Source of the DNA: Patagioenas fasciata
Lineage: Eukaryota > Chordata > Aves > Columbiformes > Columbidae
Reading direction: 5' to 3'
Length of the DNA: 64,000 bases
Assembly: GCF_037038585.1 (NCBI RefSeq)
Contig: NC_092520.1
Coordinates: forward strand, 1,021,001-1,085,000
Positions within the stretch are counted from its first letter, which is position 1. The number at the start of each line of letters is the position of its first letter. The position numbers and the translations under genes were made by a program. Below, in pieces: positions 26,500 to 39,300 of the stretch. A model generated the notes under the pieces. The model was not told where the DNA came from, did not search any database, and saw nothing but the letters and a program-made list of their open reading frames with translations.

Positions 26500-27250
26500 C
26501 CACAGTGGCCACTCAAACTCACCAACAGAACGCCCCCTTTTGACTTTGGAGGCAAGAGGTGACTGCACCACCACTCCAAAGTAGTTTGCCAGATGACTGT
26601 GGTCACAGGGTGGATTGTGAGGCAGTTGCACATTCCCCCGAGATCTGGAGCCTTCAATGAGGACATTGATGGCTCTTCAGCACCTTTTGTGCTCCGCTGT
26701 TCCTGTCCCCAGTACACACCTAGGATGGTACCAAGGTGCTGTCAGTCACATCCTCACCTGCCTCGGGGCAGGGTGACTTCACCTCTACCAACTGATGGGG
26801 CAGGAGGGGTGGGACCCTCGATCAACTGACAGGGTCCTCAACAAAGGAGGTGCCCAGAGAAGCTGCAAAGCTTCTGGACTATGTTGTAATGCCCACAGCC
26901 ATCTCTGGCCAGACTATAAAATGGGGTTCCCGCTGAAGACACCCTTTGAGCAGTCTTCTCAGGGGCTGTAAACTGGAGCCCTTTCCTTAGACAGGAATGC
27001 TGTCTGGGACCTCCTGGGACTGAGAGCGCCTCACCTCCTCATTTAGTGAGTGATTATTTACTGGATGAGTCTTCGCCTAACCCAGGTGAGTGATTATTTC
27101 TTGTGAGTATGCTGACGTGAGAGGCCTCTAGTTTTGTTTCTATTGAGTGACTACAGCATGTTGCGGATCCTCATTATTCTTGTATTATTGTATTCTAATA
27201 ATCTCCCTAACTGATACCTGAACCAGTATTTTTATGTTATCAGAGTGCTA
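26500..27250 (+). repeat. LTR-like repeat with TATA box, copy 1
   Basis: One of three related blocks (others at 44050-44325 and 52241-52860). It contains GACTATAAAATGGGG (about 26912) followed by a Cys-poor leader with 'CCTGGGACTGAGAGCGCCTC', which suits a promoter plus transcribed leader of an LTR. Exact ends and family are uncertain. Bases 27251-27530 show nothing recognisable. Confidence 0.5.
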
Positions 27251-27529
27251 AATATGTGTCATACCGTTGAAATTGAATTATAGTGTTCATGAGAGAAATC
27301 AAGTAAAACAGCAACTCCAAAGAGCAGTCTCAGCTAATGTGCAAGGCCTGGTTTAGGATTTAGCCAGTGCCCTGCAAAACAATTGCATAATTTGTAAGAA
27401 TTAGCACTGCAAGACATAATGGCTAACATCATTTGCTAGCATAAAGTGATTAAACCCAAAAACTTGGTTTTCAGTCCTCAATCTGCACATATGGGTTACT
27501 GTGGGACTTGGATATGCTTGTGTGATGTT

Positions 27530-27646
27530 TTTTCTTGTAGTCCTCTGAATCACCTGGAGAATGATACAGAATGAAAAGAAGAATTCAGCCAGGGTCCTTG
27601 CTGCGCTTGCTGTGAACCGGATGTTCAAAAACAAAAAAGGGGGAGA
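27530..27646 (+). pseudogene. class II ERV 3' end: env tail remnant and polypurine tract
   Basis: The stretch is shared with 45141-45265 and, inverted, with 52102-52230. It ends in the polypurine tract AAAAAAGGGGGAGA (27633-27646) immediately before an LTR. The short Cys-containing frame may be the end of env but is too small to be certain. Confidence 0.6.
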
Positions 27647-28070
27647 TGCGGGAACAGCAGTTCCAGCTAAAGGGCCTTGGACAGATGATACAGAAGTATG
27701 GTTTTTATGAGTGTAAGAAGTGATAGCCCAGGCCAGTGAGAATGATAGCTCAGGTTGGAAAACTGTCCCCATATGTATGATGCGTGAATGTCCTTGGGCC
27801 TGGTCTGTGAATGAGTGGAAACATAACTGAAACAAACATAACATCAGTGTTGTGTGTTTTTAATAACAATTATTGGAAAAACAGCTTATGTAACATCTTA
27901 TTCCAAGTCCGTATCTATAAATCCTATAAATTGTCACTGACTAATAAAGAAACTCTCAGCCTAGCTTAGCTCGCTGCTCTGCTTGGCTCAGCACTCCTTC
28001 CCAAAGAAGATCTCTGTCTGTGCGTGCATCTCTGTCTGCATCCCGGTGTGCGTAGTTTCTAATTGCCACA
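27647..28070 (+). repeat. class II ERV 3' LTR
   Basis: Starts with TG right after the polypurine tract and ends near ...GCCACA at 28070. It contains CTATAAATCC and AATAAAG at about 27920-27950 and a U5-like 'ATCTCTGTCTGCATCCCGGT' stretch. It is related to the LTRs at 45266-45788 and 51662-52101. Confidence 0.75.
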
Positions 28071-28250
28071 CACTCCATTAGGAGGGGCCAACTCAACTTA
28101 CCTGCAGAACCTGTTAATCCCCACAGGTCTGTTTGAGAACGGTACCTGAGCCTTAAAAGGTCATTAACTGATTTGTGGTCAATATGCATACAATTCCTTA
28201 GCAGCAACGTGGACTGGGGAACGTTATGTCAGAGTAATCTGTCCCATGAT

Positions 28251-28780
28251 TTTCCTGCTCCCTGGAGCTAATGATAACGATCTGAGTGTTCAGCTCTGTG
28301 ATGATCTAACACGAAATAAGAGATCCATTGGTAAGTTTGATACTGCTCTAAGAAGTGACACTGGCCAAAAGTGGGAAAAAGATGAATGGACCCCCAAGGG
28401 GTCACACAAAATATACAAACCCAATCTTTGAATTCCCGGGTAGGGCAGCGTTGCCCGGCGGAGCTGGCGTTGCTCCAGCAGCTGCAGGGCAGCACCCAGA
28501 TGTCCTGGGCTGGACTCTGCAGCAAACCGGAACTGGATTCAGGGATGCAGCGTCTGGATCCGGGCCTTGGATCGCAGGTACGACAGGCAGGGTCCTCTTC
28601 AGATTCCGGCCATGGTCGAAGAGATCGAGACCCTCGTGATCTCCCACTTTTATACAGTGTATGATGTGTATGGGATGGAATACTTAGTTGGTCAGTGTTG
28701 GTCACCTGTTCTGTCTGCCCCTCCTTGCAAATACGCCCCTCTCACTTATGGGACATGCAAAATTCACCAGTAAACTTGCC
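28251..28780 (-). repeat. LTR-like repeat, probably ERV-derived
   Basis: Read on the minus strand it contains TGACCAACTAAGTATTCCAT and a TGTATAAAAG TATA-like box, which I associate with avian ERV LTRs. A GC-rich leader-like part with a BamHI-rich 'GGATCC' region is at 28430-28600. Boundaries are not clear. Confidence 0.45.
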
Positions 28781-29552
28781 TGCCATAGCAATCACTCTAA
28801 AGAGATTCTGCATACCATTGCTACCGTTATCGGCTCCGGAGCAAACTGTGCCTGAAAAAACATGCAGTCAACTTAAGAAACTGCAGTTACTTAGAAGAAC
28901 TGAGCTGAAAGGAAAATTCACTGAAAGAGAAACTGGCCTTTTTTTTTACCAAACCAGGACAATCTGGTCTGGCACTTTTTTCCACCCGGTGGCAGTGCCG
29001 AGCTCCTCGTCCCCAGGCTCCTGCCAACGTGAGCAGCGTGTCCTGGGCAGCGTGTGACACGCTTTGTGCTGCAGGAGCAGAACGGCGGGAGCTGTGCCTG
29101 CAGCTACAGGAGAGTGTAAGAAGAATAAGAGGTGAGACTGATGGGGGACACGAGTAACTGCCTTGGGGCATTGAAAGAAAAGACAGACAAGAATCATGTG
29201 GGGTAGTGGGGGAGCAGTAGTGGGAAGGCCGTTCTCTCAACTGGGCAAACATTTAATTTTTAAATAAATTAGATGGATCAATGAACTTTTGCAATTACAT
29301 CTTATTTTTAAAAAGTACCTGTAAAAAGATACTTTTTTTTTTTTTTAACCAGCAGCCAGAGTCCCACTCCTGAATTCTACATTGTCTTCCATGGATACGG
29401 CCATCTCTCCCGCATGGGGAAGGAGGTTTGAAGGAAAGCTGAGCCTGTGTGAGAGGGCCTGAGTATTATTTAACCTGGTCCTAAAGGAGATCTTGGTCTT
29501 TTGCTTTGGTGGCGCACCATACCATCTTTGGTAGAACAATCTGAATCCCAAA
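28781..29552. other. unassigned sequence upstream of the hAT remnant
   Basis: No gene recognised. A T-run at 29331-29346 and an AT-rich patch are present. Part of 29345-29550 may belong to the hAT element's untranslated region, as it leads directly into the transposase-like start. Confidence 0.4.
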
Positions 29553-31080
29553 ATGTCCAGTAACAGAAAGATCGATGCCGAAGGAAGGCAGGTTAATGAT
29601 AGATGGGAAAGCAAATGTGTGTTTGTGTTTCAAGGGGAAAAAACAGAATGTCTTTTGTGTTATGAGACAGGGTTGGTGATAAAGGAGTCCAATGCACGTC
29701 AGCATTTTGAGACCTAACACGGAACTAACTATGCTAAATTTAGCCTTTGACAACAACAACAACAACTGGTGCAAGAATTGCAAGGCAGACTGCAATCACA
29801 GCAGAACATGATGACCAGAGCTGTGGCCAAAAATGCTGTGGCAGTGAAAGCTAGCGGGATTGTGGCCGAAGAAACTGCTCGAGCTCCCAAGTGCTTTCCA
29901 GAGGGTGCGTTTTTGAAGCAGTGCACGCTAAAGGTGTGTGAGCAGGAGTGCCCCGATCAAATACACACTTTTGCAAGTGTCAGTTTGTCAAGAAACACCA
30001 TGGCAAAGCGTGCTAAGGAACAGGCAGGAAGTCTGACGACACAGCTGGCCGAAGAGGCGTGCAGTGATCTGGCTTTTTCATTCGTCGATGATGAAAGCAC
30101 AGACAACGCAGACACAGCGCATCTATCCGTTTGTATAAGAGCTGTCAAGGCAGACTTGTCTGTCACCGGGGAGCTCCTGGATGTAATGGCCATTCACAGG
30201 AAGACAACGGGGAAGGACATAGTTGGTGTGGTGGAGAAGACCACAAGTAATCATAAATTACCCTGGAATAACTGCTGGGAATGACTGATGCCAGACCTGC
30301 AATGTGTGGAGAAATAACAGCCTTGGTTGGACTAATGAAGGAGAAAATGCAAAAAAGGAACTGTGACACACCTCTGATAACGTATCGTTGCGTTATCCAT
30401 CAAGAAGCTCTGATGGTGTGTGCACAAGTGCAGGCACGTCGCAGGAAGAGCCAGAGGCCACAAATGCATTCGCAAAGAGCAAGTTTTCTTTTAGTTCCCT
30501 CTCGACCGGGGGATCTCCGAAGTAGCACCTGAGCTCCCCCGCAGAGGTAACACAAGCGGGGACGCAGGCGCTGCTCAGTTCAGCCCTGGGAGAAGATCCC
30601 TGGGCCTGCCGAGCTCGCCTGTATTTCAAGGTTCCAGGCAGGTGCAGCCTCCCTCTCTTTCTCACAACAAAGCAGGAATCTCAGCCATAGTGATAAGTTG
30701 TCAAGAGGTTCTCACAGGCCTATGTGAGGTTCCCCATTCTTCTGCTATATTCCCATACAGTGGACATCCAGACCGATCAATAAGGATCTTCCATGCCATC
30801 AGCATCATGCTTCGTATCTGAAGACTCGCGATCTGACGGCTGGTGACAGAGTCAGGATGGAGCTGGGGCAGAGCTGGGACAGACAGGGACGGAGACCCAT
30901 TCTGGTTCTGCTCCGTTTCGGGGAGTTCTGTTTGGCAGTGTCATCAGTTCCGCCTTTTGCCATCCTGCCGTGTTGCAGGGACCTCTGAGCCTTTCAGCCT
31001 TCTGTGAACGTTGATGTTCTGTAGCTGCTTTGCTTTCCTCAATTAGGCGCAAGGTTCTTGAATATGAGCAGAACTTAACA
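29553..31080 (+). pseudogene. hAT-type (GTF2IRD2/ZBED-like) transposase remnant, copy 2
   Basis: The frame begins at ATG 29553 ('MSSNRKIDAEGRQVNDRWES'). It runs through a zinc-binding-like ECLLC...ARQH segment to a TAA at about 29717, then a Gln-rich part, '[15 protein letters not shown]', '[19 protein letters not shown]' and '[13 protein letters not shown]'. These blocks resemble hAT-derived domains of GTF2IRD2-like proteins. Stops at about 29717 and 30284 break it, and the catalytic C-terminal part is missing or unrecognisable after about 30450. It lies on the 3' flank of unit D, as copy 1 lies on that of unit A, so the insertion is older than the A/D split. Confidence 0.7.
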
Positions 31081-31189
31081 ACATACAGTGAGGGATTTTA
31101 GCAAATTTAGCTACTAACTAATGCAAAGTAGACAGTATACAAAAAATCACGGTGTCTTATACTTCTAAGTGATTCATTTGAAATTCCTC

Positions 31190-31335
31190 AAATGAGCAGT
31201 ATCAAACAAAACACCTGTATATTAGATACATTCTTCTCATTCTCAATCCAAAACACGGCACTAAACCAGCTACTTGGAAGAATATTAACTCTGACCCAAA
31301 GAAAACCAGGACATCCCCCCACAACCACCCCACAG
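31190..31335 (-). repeat. truncated LTR-derived 3' tail of unit D
   Basis: Only the first ~140 bp of the shared LTR tail remain. At about 31190 it jumps to sequence that in unit A lies near 7000, so an internal deletion of roughly 370 bp has removed the usual polyadenylation region of this unit. Confidence 0.65.
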
Positions 31336-31371
31336 CAGCCTCGGCACCCCACGGGCCCCTCAGCAGCAGAT

Positions 31372-33934
<2,563 letters not shown>

Positions 33935-34457
33935 CTATGCAAGGGCAAGGCAGCAAGGCAGTGTAGGCACCGCCAGGCAGCACAGCATGGTTACTGCAGC
34001 ACTGGGGGCTCTGTGACCGGCTCCCTGGGCTGGGAACACCCCAGCAGCTGTGCCAGGAGAGGGGCAGGGCTGGCAGGCTTACAGGCAGGTTTTGCCTGCT
34101 CGTGCCAATTAGGGACCCACGCCAGAGCAGTGGGGACTGTGCCCTGTCCCCCACCCATCCCACAAGCCAGATCACCCACCAGGACCGGGCACAGCACCGT
34201 GACACAAGGCCTGGCCCGAGGCCTGGCAGCAGGCACGCTCCTGCCTGCCCCTGCCCGTGGTGCGGCTCAGCGGGCAGGAACGGGAGCACCCTGCACCGCA
34301 CCGGGTCTCAAACCACTTCTCTCCCACACCTCCTGTACTAACCGGACTCCAAACCCAGTGGGTCCCACGGGTGTTTCGCTGCTGCTGCACCATGGAATGA
34401 ACCATGGAAATCCCAGCCCGCGATGTCCCGAGAGCCGGGGCCGTGCCTGACCCCCAC

Positions 34458-34619
34458 CTTGCCGCAGCAGCCTGGAGCCCGGTGCGTCGCTGCTCTCGGC
34501 GGGGAGATGGAGGCCGGTGCAGGTTTTGATCCGGGAAAAGGGAGGTGGGATGCTCCGGATTCCACAGGAGCTGCCTGTCCCGTCACCAGCTGCACAGGAG
34601 CAGCGAGGACAGATGGTCC
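34458..34619 (-). other. unit D exon 2 (5' UTR or N-terminal extension)
   Basis: A 162-bp exon with acceptor CTTGCAG|GG and donor GGCAAG|GTGGG on the minus strand. It is open in frame with KRAB and has no in-frame ATG of its own. Confidence 0.65.
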
Positions 34620-35157
34620 CTGCAAGCAGAGGAATTTCATTAATAAATCAGGGGCACAAGTTCACTCACCTGCCCACAGCTGCCTTCCCTGCACCAGGAG
34701 CCTTCACAGCTACTGGGAAAAGGACCGACCCAAAGAGCATCGCTCACCAAATCGGCCACCTCGGCGTAAAGGTGAGAAAGATTCACGAGAAAAAGAGGCT
34801 TTCGTAATTTCCCGAGTACCGAAATCTTCCTCCAGTGCCCCACAAGGGCAGCAGGAAGATGCGCGGGGGTGTCCCGGGGGTCTGAGCACCCGGCCCGGCC
34901 CCAGCCCAGCCCTTCCCAGCGCCGGGGCCGCCAGGGCCGGATCCAGGGGGCCCGGGCGGCTGGGACACGGAGCAGCGTGTCCGCGTTGCACGGGGCCCAC
35001 GGGGCGAGCCGGGGAAAGGCCGGAGCGCCGGGGGGAGCCGGGCCCTAAGGGGAGTCCGGGGGGGTCCGGCAGGGCTGGGGGGCGGCCGGCGGAGGGGAGA
35101 GCACGGGAGAGGCCGTCGGGGCCGGGGTCCCCTCCCGGGGCCGCCCGCCGCCCCTAC

Positions 35158-35345
35158 CTGCGCCGGGGCCGCGCCGCCAGCCCGGCACGGACAAAGGCGG
35201 CGCCGGGAGCCGCCGGCAGCGTCAGCCCGGGAGGGCCGCCCGCCGCCGGTGCAGCACGGGAGGTGTAGTCCTGCCGCTCCGCCCCGCTCGGCTCGGGGGG
35301 GCGGGCACCGGCAGCACCGCTGTGGCCTTGCGGCCCCTGGCCCTG
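35158..35345 (-). promoter_or_regulatory. unit D promoter and non-coding exon 1
   Basis: The exon 1 donor is at 35158. The ZNF143-like motif (ACTACACCTCCCGTGCT, minus strand) is at 35253-35269. GC-box-like GGGGCGGAG and a GGGGGGGCGGGC run lie upstream to about 35310. The extended flank to about 35740 matches unit E (50600-50960), so D and E keep the fullest version of the ancestral promoter region. Confidence 0.75.
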
Positions 35346-35746
35346 CCCGCCAGCCCTGGCCACACGGGTGCCCTGGAAATGGAGTCCTGGGCTCGGGGGC
35401 ACCGAGACACGGCGGGACACGCCGGCTGGTGGGGACAGGCAGGGTGGCTGTTGGCAAACATACCTTTGCCTTTTCTACTCGGACAGGTCCCATCTCCCCC
35501 TCGCAGGTCAGAGTCATCACTGTGTGTCCTATCGTCGTGAAAGCCACAACCGTGGTGGCAGCACCAGCCAAAAAGCCAAGTGTTGACTCACATAATTTGT
35601 CTGCTCCTGCCTGCACCCTTTCCTCTGACTGGGGAAAACAGAGATAAAGATAATTTGAGCACCTCTCCCTTTCTATTGCACCCCTAGAGTTTCACAGCCT
35701 TGCTTGATTCTGCCCAGGCTCCACCTTGCCCTGACATTTGTGCCCA

Positions 35747-36293
35747 TGTTAGCAATCAGGACACATAACCACGGGCGTAGTTATATGCGGTGCTTTATTT
35801 CAGTGCTGGGACACCAGGGGTTCACACCCAAAGCTGGCTTCGCCAGTCAGTTTGAGTTGCACAGTATTTATACAGTCCATTCACATACATATTCATATAC
35901 TCATTGAGATACATAACAGTTACTCAACATTGATTGCAACATCGATTGCAACACCTTGGAACTACTTTGATCATGCACAGTGTCCCCTGGTGGTCTTTCA
36001 GGGGGTCTTCAGGATGAAGTCAGTAGTCTTCATCGCTTCTGTCCTTTTCACCTTTGGGTACTGCACATGCGCACTACTCTATAGTTGCATAACTGCTGAC
36101 TAGCTTAATTTCCAGAGATACTGTGTGTATTTCTTCCCATTCTAGGCATATTTGGACTAAGATAAATGCTAGGTTGATAAGATAAGAATATACTCAAATC
36201 CCTTGTTAGGTAAAACACGATATGCAAAGGATGAATCAGTTTTGCCCCTGTTCCAGAAGGGAACATCTTGTAAAATTGGTTCTGTTACTAACA
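35747..36293 (-). mobile_element. solo LTR with CCCA target-site duplication
   Basis: A 547-bp insert begins TGTTAGCAATC and ends GTTACTAACA. It is flanked by CCCA at 35743-35746 and 36294-36297. Unit E has the uninterrupted sequence (CCCCACGTGAAAG, about 50957-50969), which proves the insertion and its age relative to the D/E duplication. On the minus strand it contains AATAAAG close to its 3' end. A second copy lies at 41624-42153. A 4-bp duplication suits a gammaretrovirus-like integrase. Confidence 0.9.
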
Positions 36294-36499
36294 CCCACGT
36301 GAAAGAGCAATAAAGAATAACGGGCCACATTTTTAAAAAGTTGTGGCATCTTCTCAGCGACATCCCAGACCTCAGCACCTGGAAGGCAGCAAACGTCACA
36401 CAATCCCCAGTTGGGCTGACAAACAGGTGCCTCCGTGGCCCTCAGCAGAGAGTTCCCTATGAAGAGCCATCATCATTTCCTTTGGTGATTTCTAGCGTC

Positions 36500-37530
36500 C
36501 CTCCGTTATGTAATTTGTTCTAGAATCACTGTTGCTACCACTGCCGCCGTGGCAGCGCTCGGAGGGAAAGCTTCTCCCCACCTGCTAAGATGATCAAACA
36601 CTCGTAAGTTTTTAATTCAGCCCACTGCAGGTAATGCTGTGAAATCAACTCGAATATTTTGGCAGGGTCACAAACTTGGACCCCGCCCTCCTGCAGGCTG
36701 CTTTCTAACTGCCTTTTTATTTACTTTTTTACAAACCACGCATCATTCACAAATTTGCTTGGCTATAGTGTAAAGTCCAGGGCATCCGTATTTTCGTAAC
36801 ACTATGTCACACATGACTTGTGTTCCCCATTAACTCTCCTGATGTAAAATTGCTAACACCTCCCTCATGGTTTGCTTATTTCACATTTCTCTACCATCTG
36901 GGAGTACCCATTTCCCATTCTGTTCCCTGGCTCCTAATTCTTGGAGGACTTTTTTATTTTTCACTGAAAACTGGAATTTCTTGCGGGGCCAGGACCTCGG
37001 GCGCCAGATAACTTATAGTTATTGCTTCAGGTTTTAAGGCTGTTTCTCAGGCCATTTCATCTGCTAACCAATTTCCCCTGACACAAAAGGAGTTTCCCCT
37101 CTGACGTCCATTAACAGGTACTACAGCCACTTCTATTGGTGACCTCAGATTACATAACACTTGTCCAACTGGTTCTTCATGAACCAATTCTTTCCCTGTG
37201 CTATTAATTAGACCCCGTCCTTCCCAGATTTTCCCAAAGGTGTGCACTACTCCAAATGCATATCTAGAATCATTACAGATGGTACCTTCTTTTCCTTTTG
37301 ACATTCACAGTGCCTGATGGAGAGCATACAGCTCGCATGTCTAAGCTGACCCATTATTAGGCAACCTTCCCATATCCCTTCTTTCAGCACTCGCACCTTC
37401 AGTGGTGGCACACCCATTGTGTCTTTTCCCTGAAGACCCATCTATGAAGAGGTGCAGCCCATTGTCAGCTCTCCATAGGAACGCAGTAGGGTTTAATTTC
37501 CTGCTACAAATAGGAGTTTATTCATAATTC
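36500..37530 (-). pseudogene. class I ERV pol remnant: RNase H and integrase
   Basis: On the minus strand, 37304-37047 encodes an RNase H end ('NDSRYAFGVVHTFGKIW', 'GKELVHE', then 'RGNWLADEMA'). Further along, about 36700-36500, an integrase-core-like stretch appears ('VDFTALPAVG', 'VFDHLSRWGEAFP') with several stops. The motifs are gammaretrovirus-like. It abuts the unit D flank at about 36495, where D diverges from E. Confidence 0.75.
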
Positions 37531-37627
37531 TCTCTCCCTTCCTCTGCTACCCCATTTGTTACAACTGTATCTTCGGTCTAAGGTCTTTTTAGGACGATAT
37601 TTAAAAGGGATAGGGTAGCTAGCTTCC

Positions 37628-37961
37628 TGTGGGGGACTACGGTGGGTCCATGGATTCCCTGATGGAGGGCATGGGAACAGAAATTAGTCTTGAAGGTATT
37701 CATGCCTACCCATGAGAAAGATGGGAATAAAGGAGTATCCGGAGAGGGTAAGAATGTACCCGTGAGACAGAAGGGAGTAGAAGAGTGACACTGATGATAG
37801 CAAAAACAACCAATGAGATGTTACTGCTGTAACTTGTAACCAATAGTGAAGAGACACATGAATTGGTAAAACTGTCTAACAATGCACTTGTGGTAATAAA
37901 TGGCATCTACTGCTCTAATCCTGGAAGAATTTGGTCTATGTCATTTGTCTCAAGCATGACA
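37628..37961 (+). repeat. class II (ASLV-like) ERV 5' LTR
   Basis: A block starting TGTGGGGGACTACGG and ending ...GACA. It contains GGTAATAAATGGCATC at about 37892 and is followed two bases later by a primer-binding site. Length about 334 bp. Its partner 3' LTR is not evident nearby. Confidence 0.65.
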
Positions 37962-37963
37962 TA

Positions 37964-37981
37964 TGGTGACCCCAACGTGAC
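37964..37981 (+). other. retroviral primer-binding site, tRNA-Trp type
   Basis: TGGTGACCCCAACGTGAC differs in two positions from the alpharetroviral tRNA-Trp site (TGGTGACCCCGACGTGAT). It lies just after an LTR end and before gag-like sequence, in the correct order. Confidence 0.7.
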
Positions 37982-38109
37982 CCTGTATGAAGAGGATCTC
38001 GCATGAAGAAGAGACAGCGGTGAAGCTGTGACAGCCGAAGGCGAGCTGTGGAGATGGAGCTTGCTACAGCTGATAGAGAAGCAGGGGGGAGCTGCTGAAG
38101 TCCCACATC

Positions 38110-39300
38110 CTTGAAAAGACACCACGCCAAGAGTTGATGAGCTACCGGGAACGGGTGGGGTGGAACTTATCTGAAGAAGAGGGTATTATATTATCTACAT
38201 GGAAATTGCTTCTGAAGAAGCAGGGTGTTAGCCTTCTGGAATTGACTTTACGAAGGAAGTTACTATGGGGCAAAGCACTACTGAAAGATTCTCCAGCACT
38301 GTTCAAGTCCGCAGTATCTGATGACTCAGTTGAGGGTGAAAGTTCGCAGCATTTTCTCGAAGACTTAAAAAAATAGGAGTATGTGTACGTCTTGTCCCAA
38401 GATGAGATAAAAACCATGAAAGACTCAAGCAAAATTAGACCTATGCAATGTAACAGGTATAGATCATTTAGGACAGAACGATGGGGATTCGTTGAAAGGG
38501 GTGGGTATCCCCCAGCTCTTGGGAGAGACACTACTTGGCACACCACAATTACAGGCATGATTAGTTTCTGAAATCCTGAGGCAGTCAACAGACCTCGCAT
38601 ATCAAGCTATGATAAAGGTGCCTGAAACCGACAGAGCAGCCAAATCATTTACAACTATTAATCAGGGTCCCAATGAGAATTACAAGCAATTTATTGACCG
38701 CCTTCAAGAGACCATCAATAAGCAGGTTGAAAACTTAGAAGCTAAGGACACACTGGCATTGAAATTAGCAGTAGAGAATGCTAGTGCTTGCTGTCAATGT
38801 GTTATCTGTGGGTTTTACAGTACATATTATGTGCTTCTGTGTATTGCCGCTCTGAAAATCAAGCAGCTTATCAGGAATGTGAGTTCATTGTTTTACTGGT
38901 TGTTGTTAGAATTGTTTCTTTGTGGTGTAAGTACGCCGCATACCTTCTCCCCGCTTTTCCCACTCGCACTGCAAACAGCCCTGTGCTTCCCCCCCGCCTC
39001 TCTTTGCATGGTTTTTACTTATGAGATGGGGTCGAAAACTACTGTTTTCAGTCGTGTTCATAAGAAATCGGTATTGGGAGGTGGTTTAAAACATGGGAAA
39101 GCACTTGGAAATACGAGGAAGGAAGATCTGGTGAAATATTATGCTCAATGTTGGCTGCTGTGTCAGTTAGATGAATGGGAAAAGTGGCTGGAGGATAGAA
39201 CCTTGAAGTATAACGCTTTGTTGCAATTAATGTTGTTTTTAAGGTGAGAAGAGTAGGACAAAATACATCTCTACAAGAGATCATTAGATCATTACAGACA
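38110..39300 (+). pseudogene. class II ERV gag remnant (matrix and capsid pieces)
   Basis: The frame at 38134-38376 is matrix-like ('NLSEEEGIILSTWKLLLKKQ'). The frame at 38609-39247 contains the capsid major homology region pattern 'TINQGPNENYKQFIDRLQ' and 'LKLAVENASACCQ'. From about 38810 it continues into sequence that does not look like capsid but is shared with the inverted copy at 22.08-21.59 kb. The parent element was therefore already rearranged before both copies arose. No full gag can be made. Confidence 0.75.

Noticed and set aside
34423-35268. 281-codon frame antisense to the unit D promoter (with equivalents at E and F)
   Set aside because: GC-driven open frame of low complexity; conserved only because the promoter block itself is duplicated.
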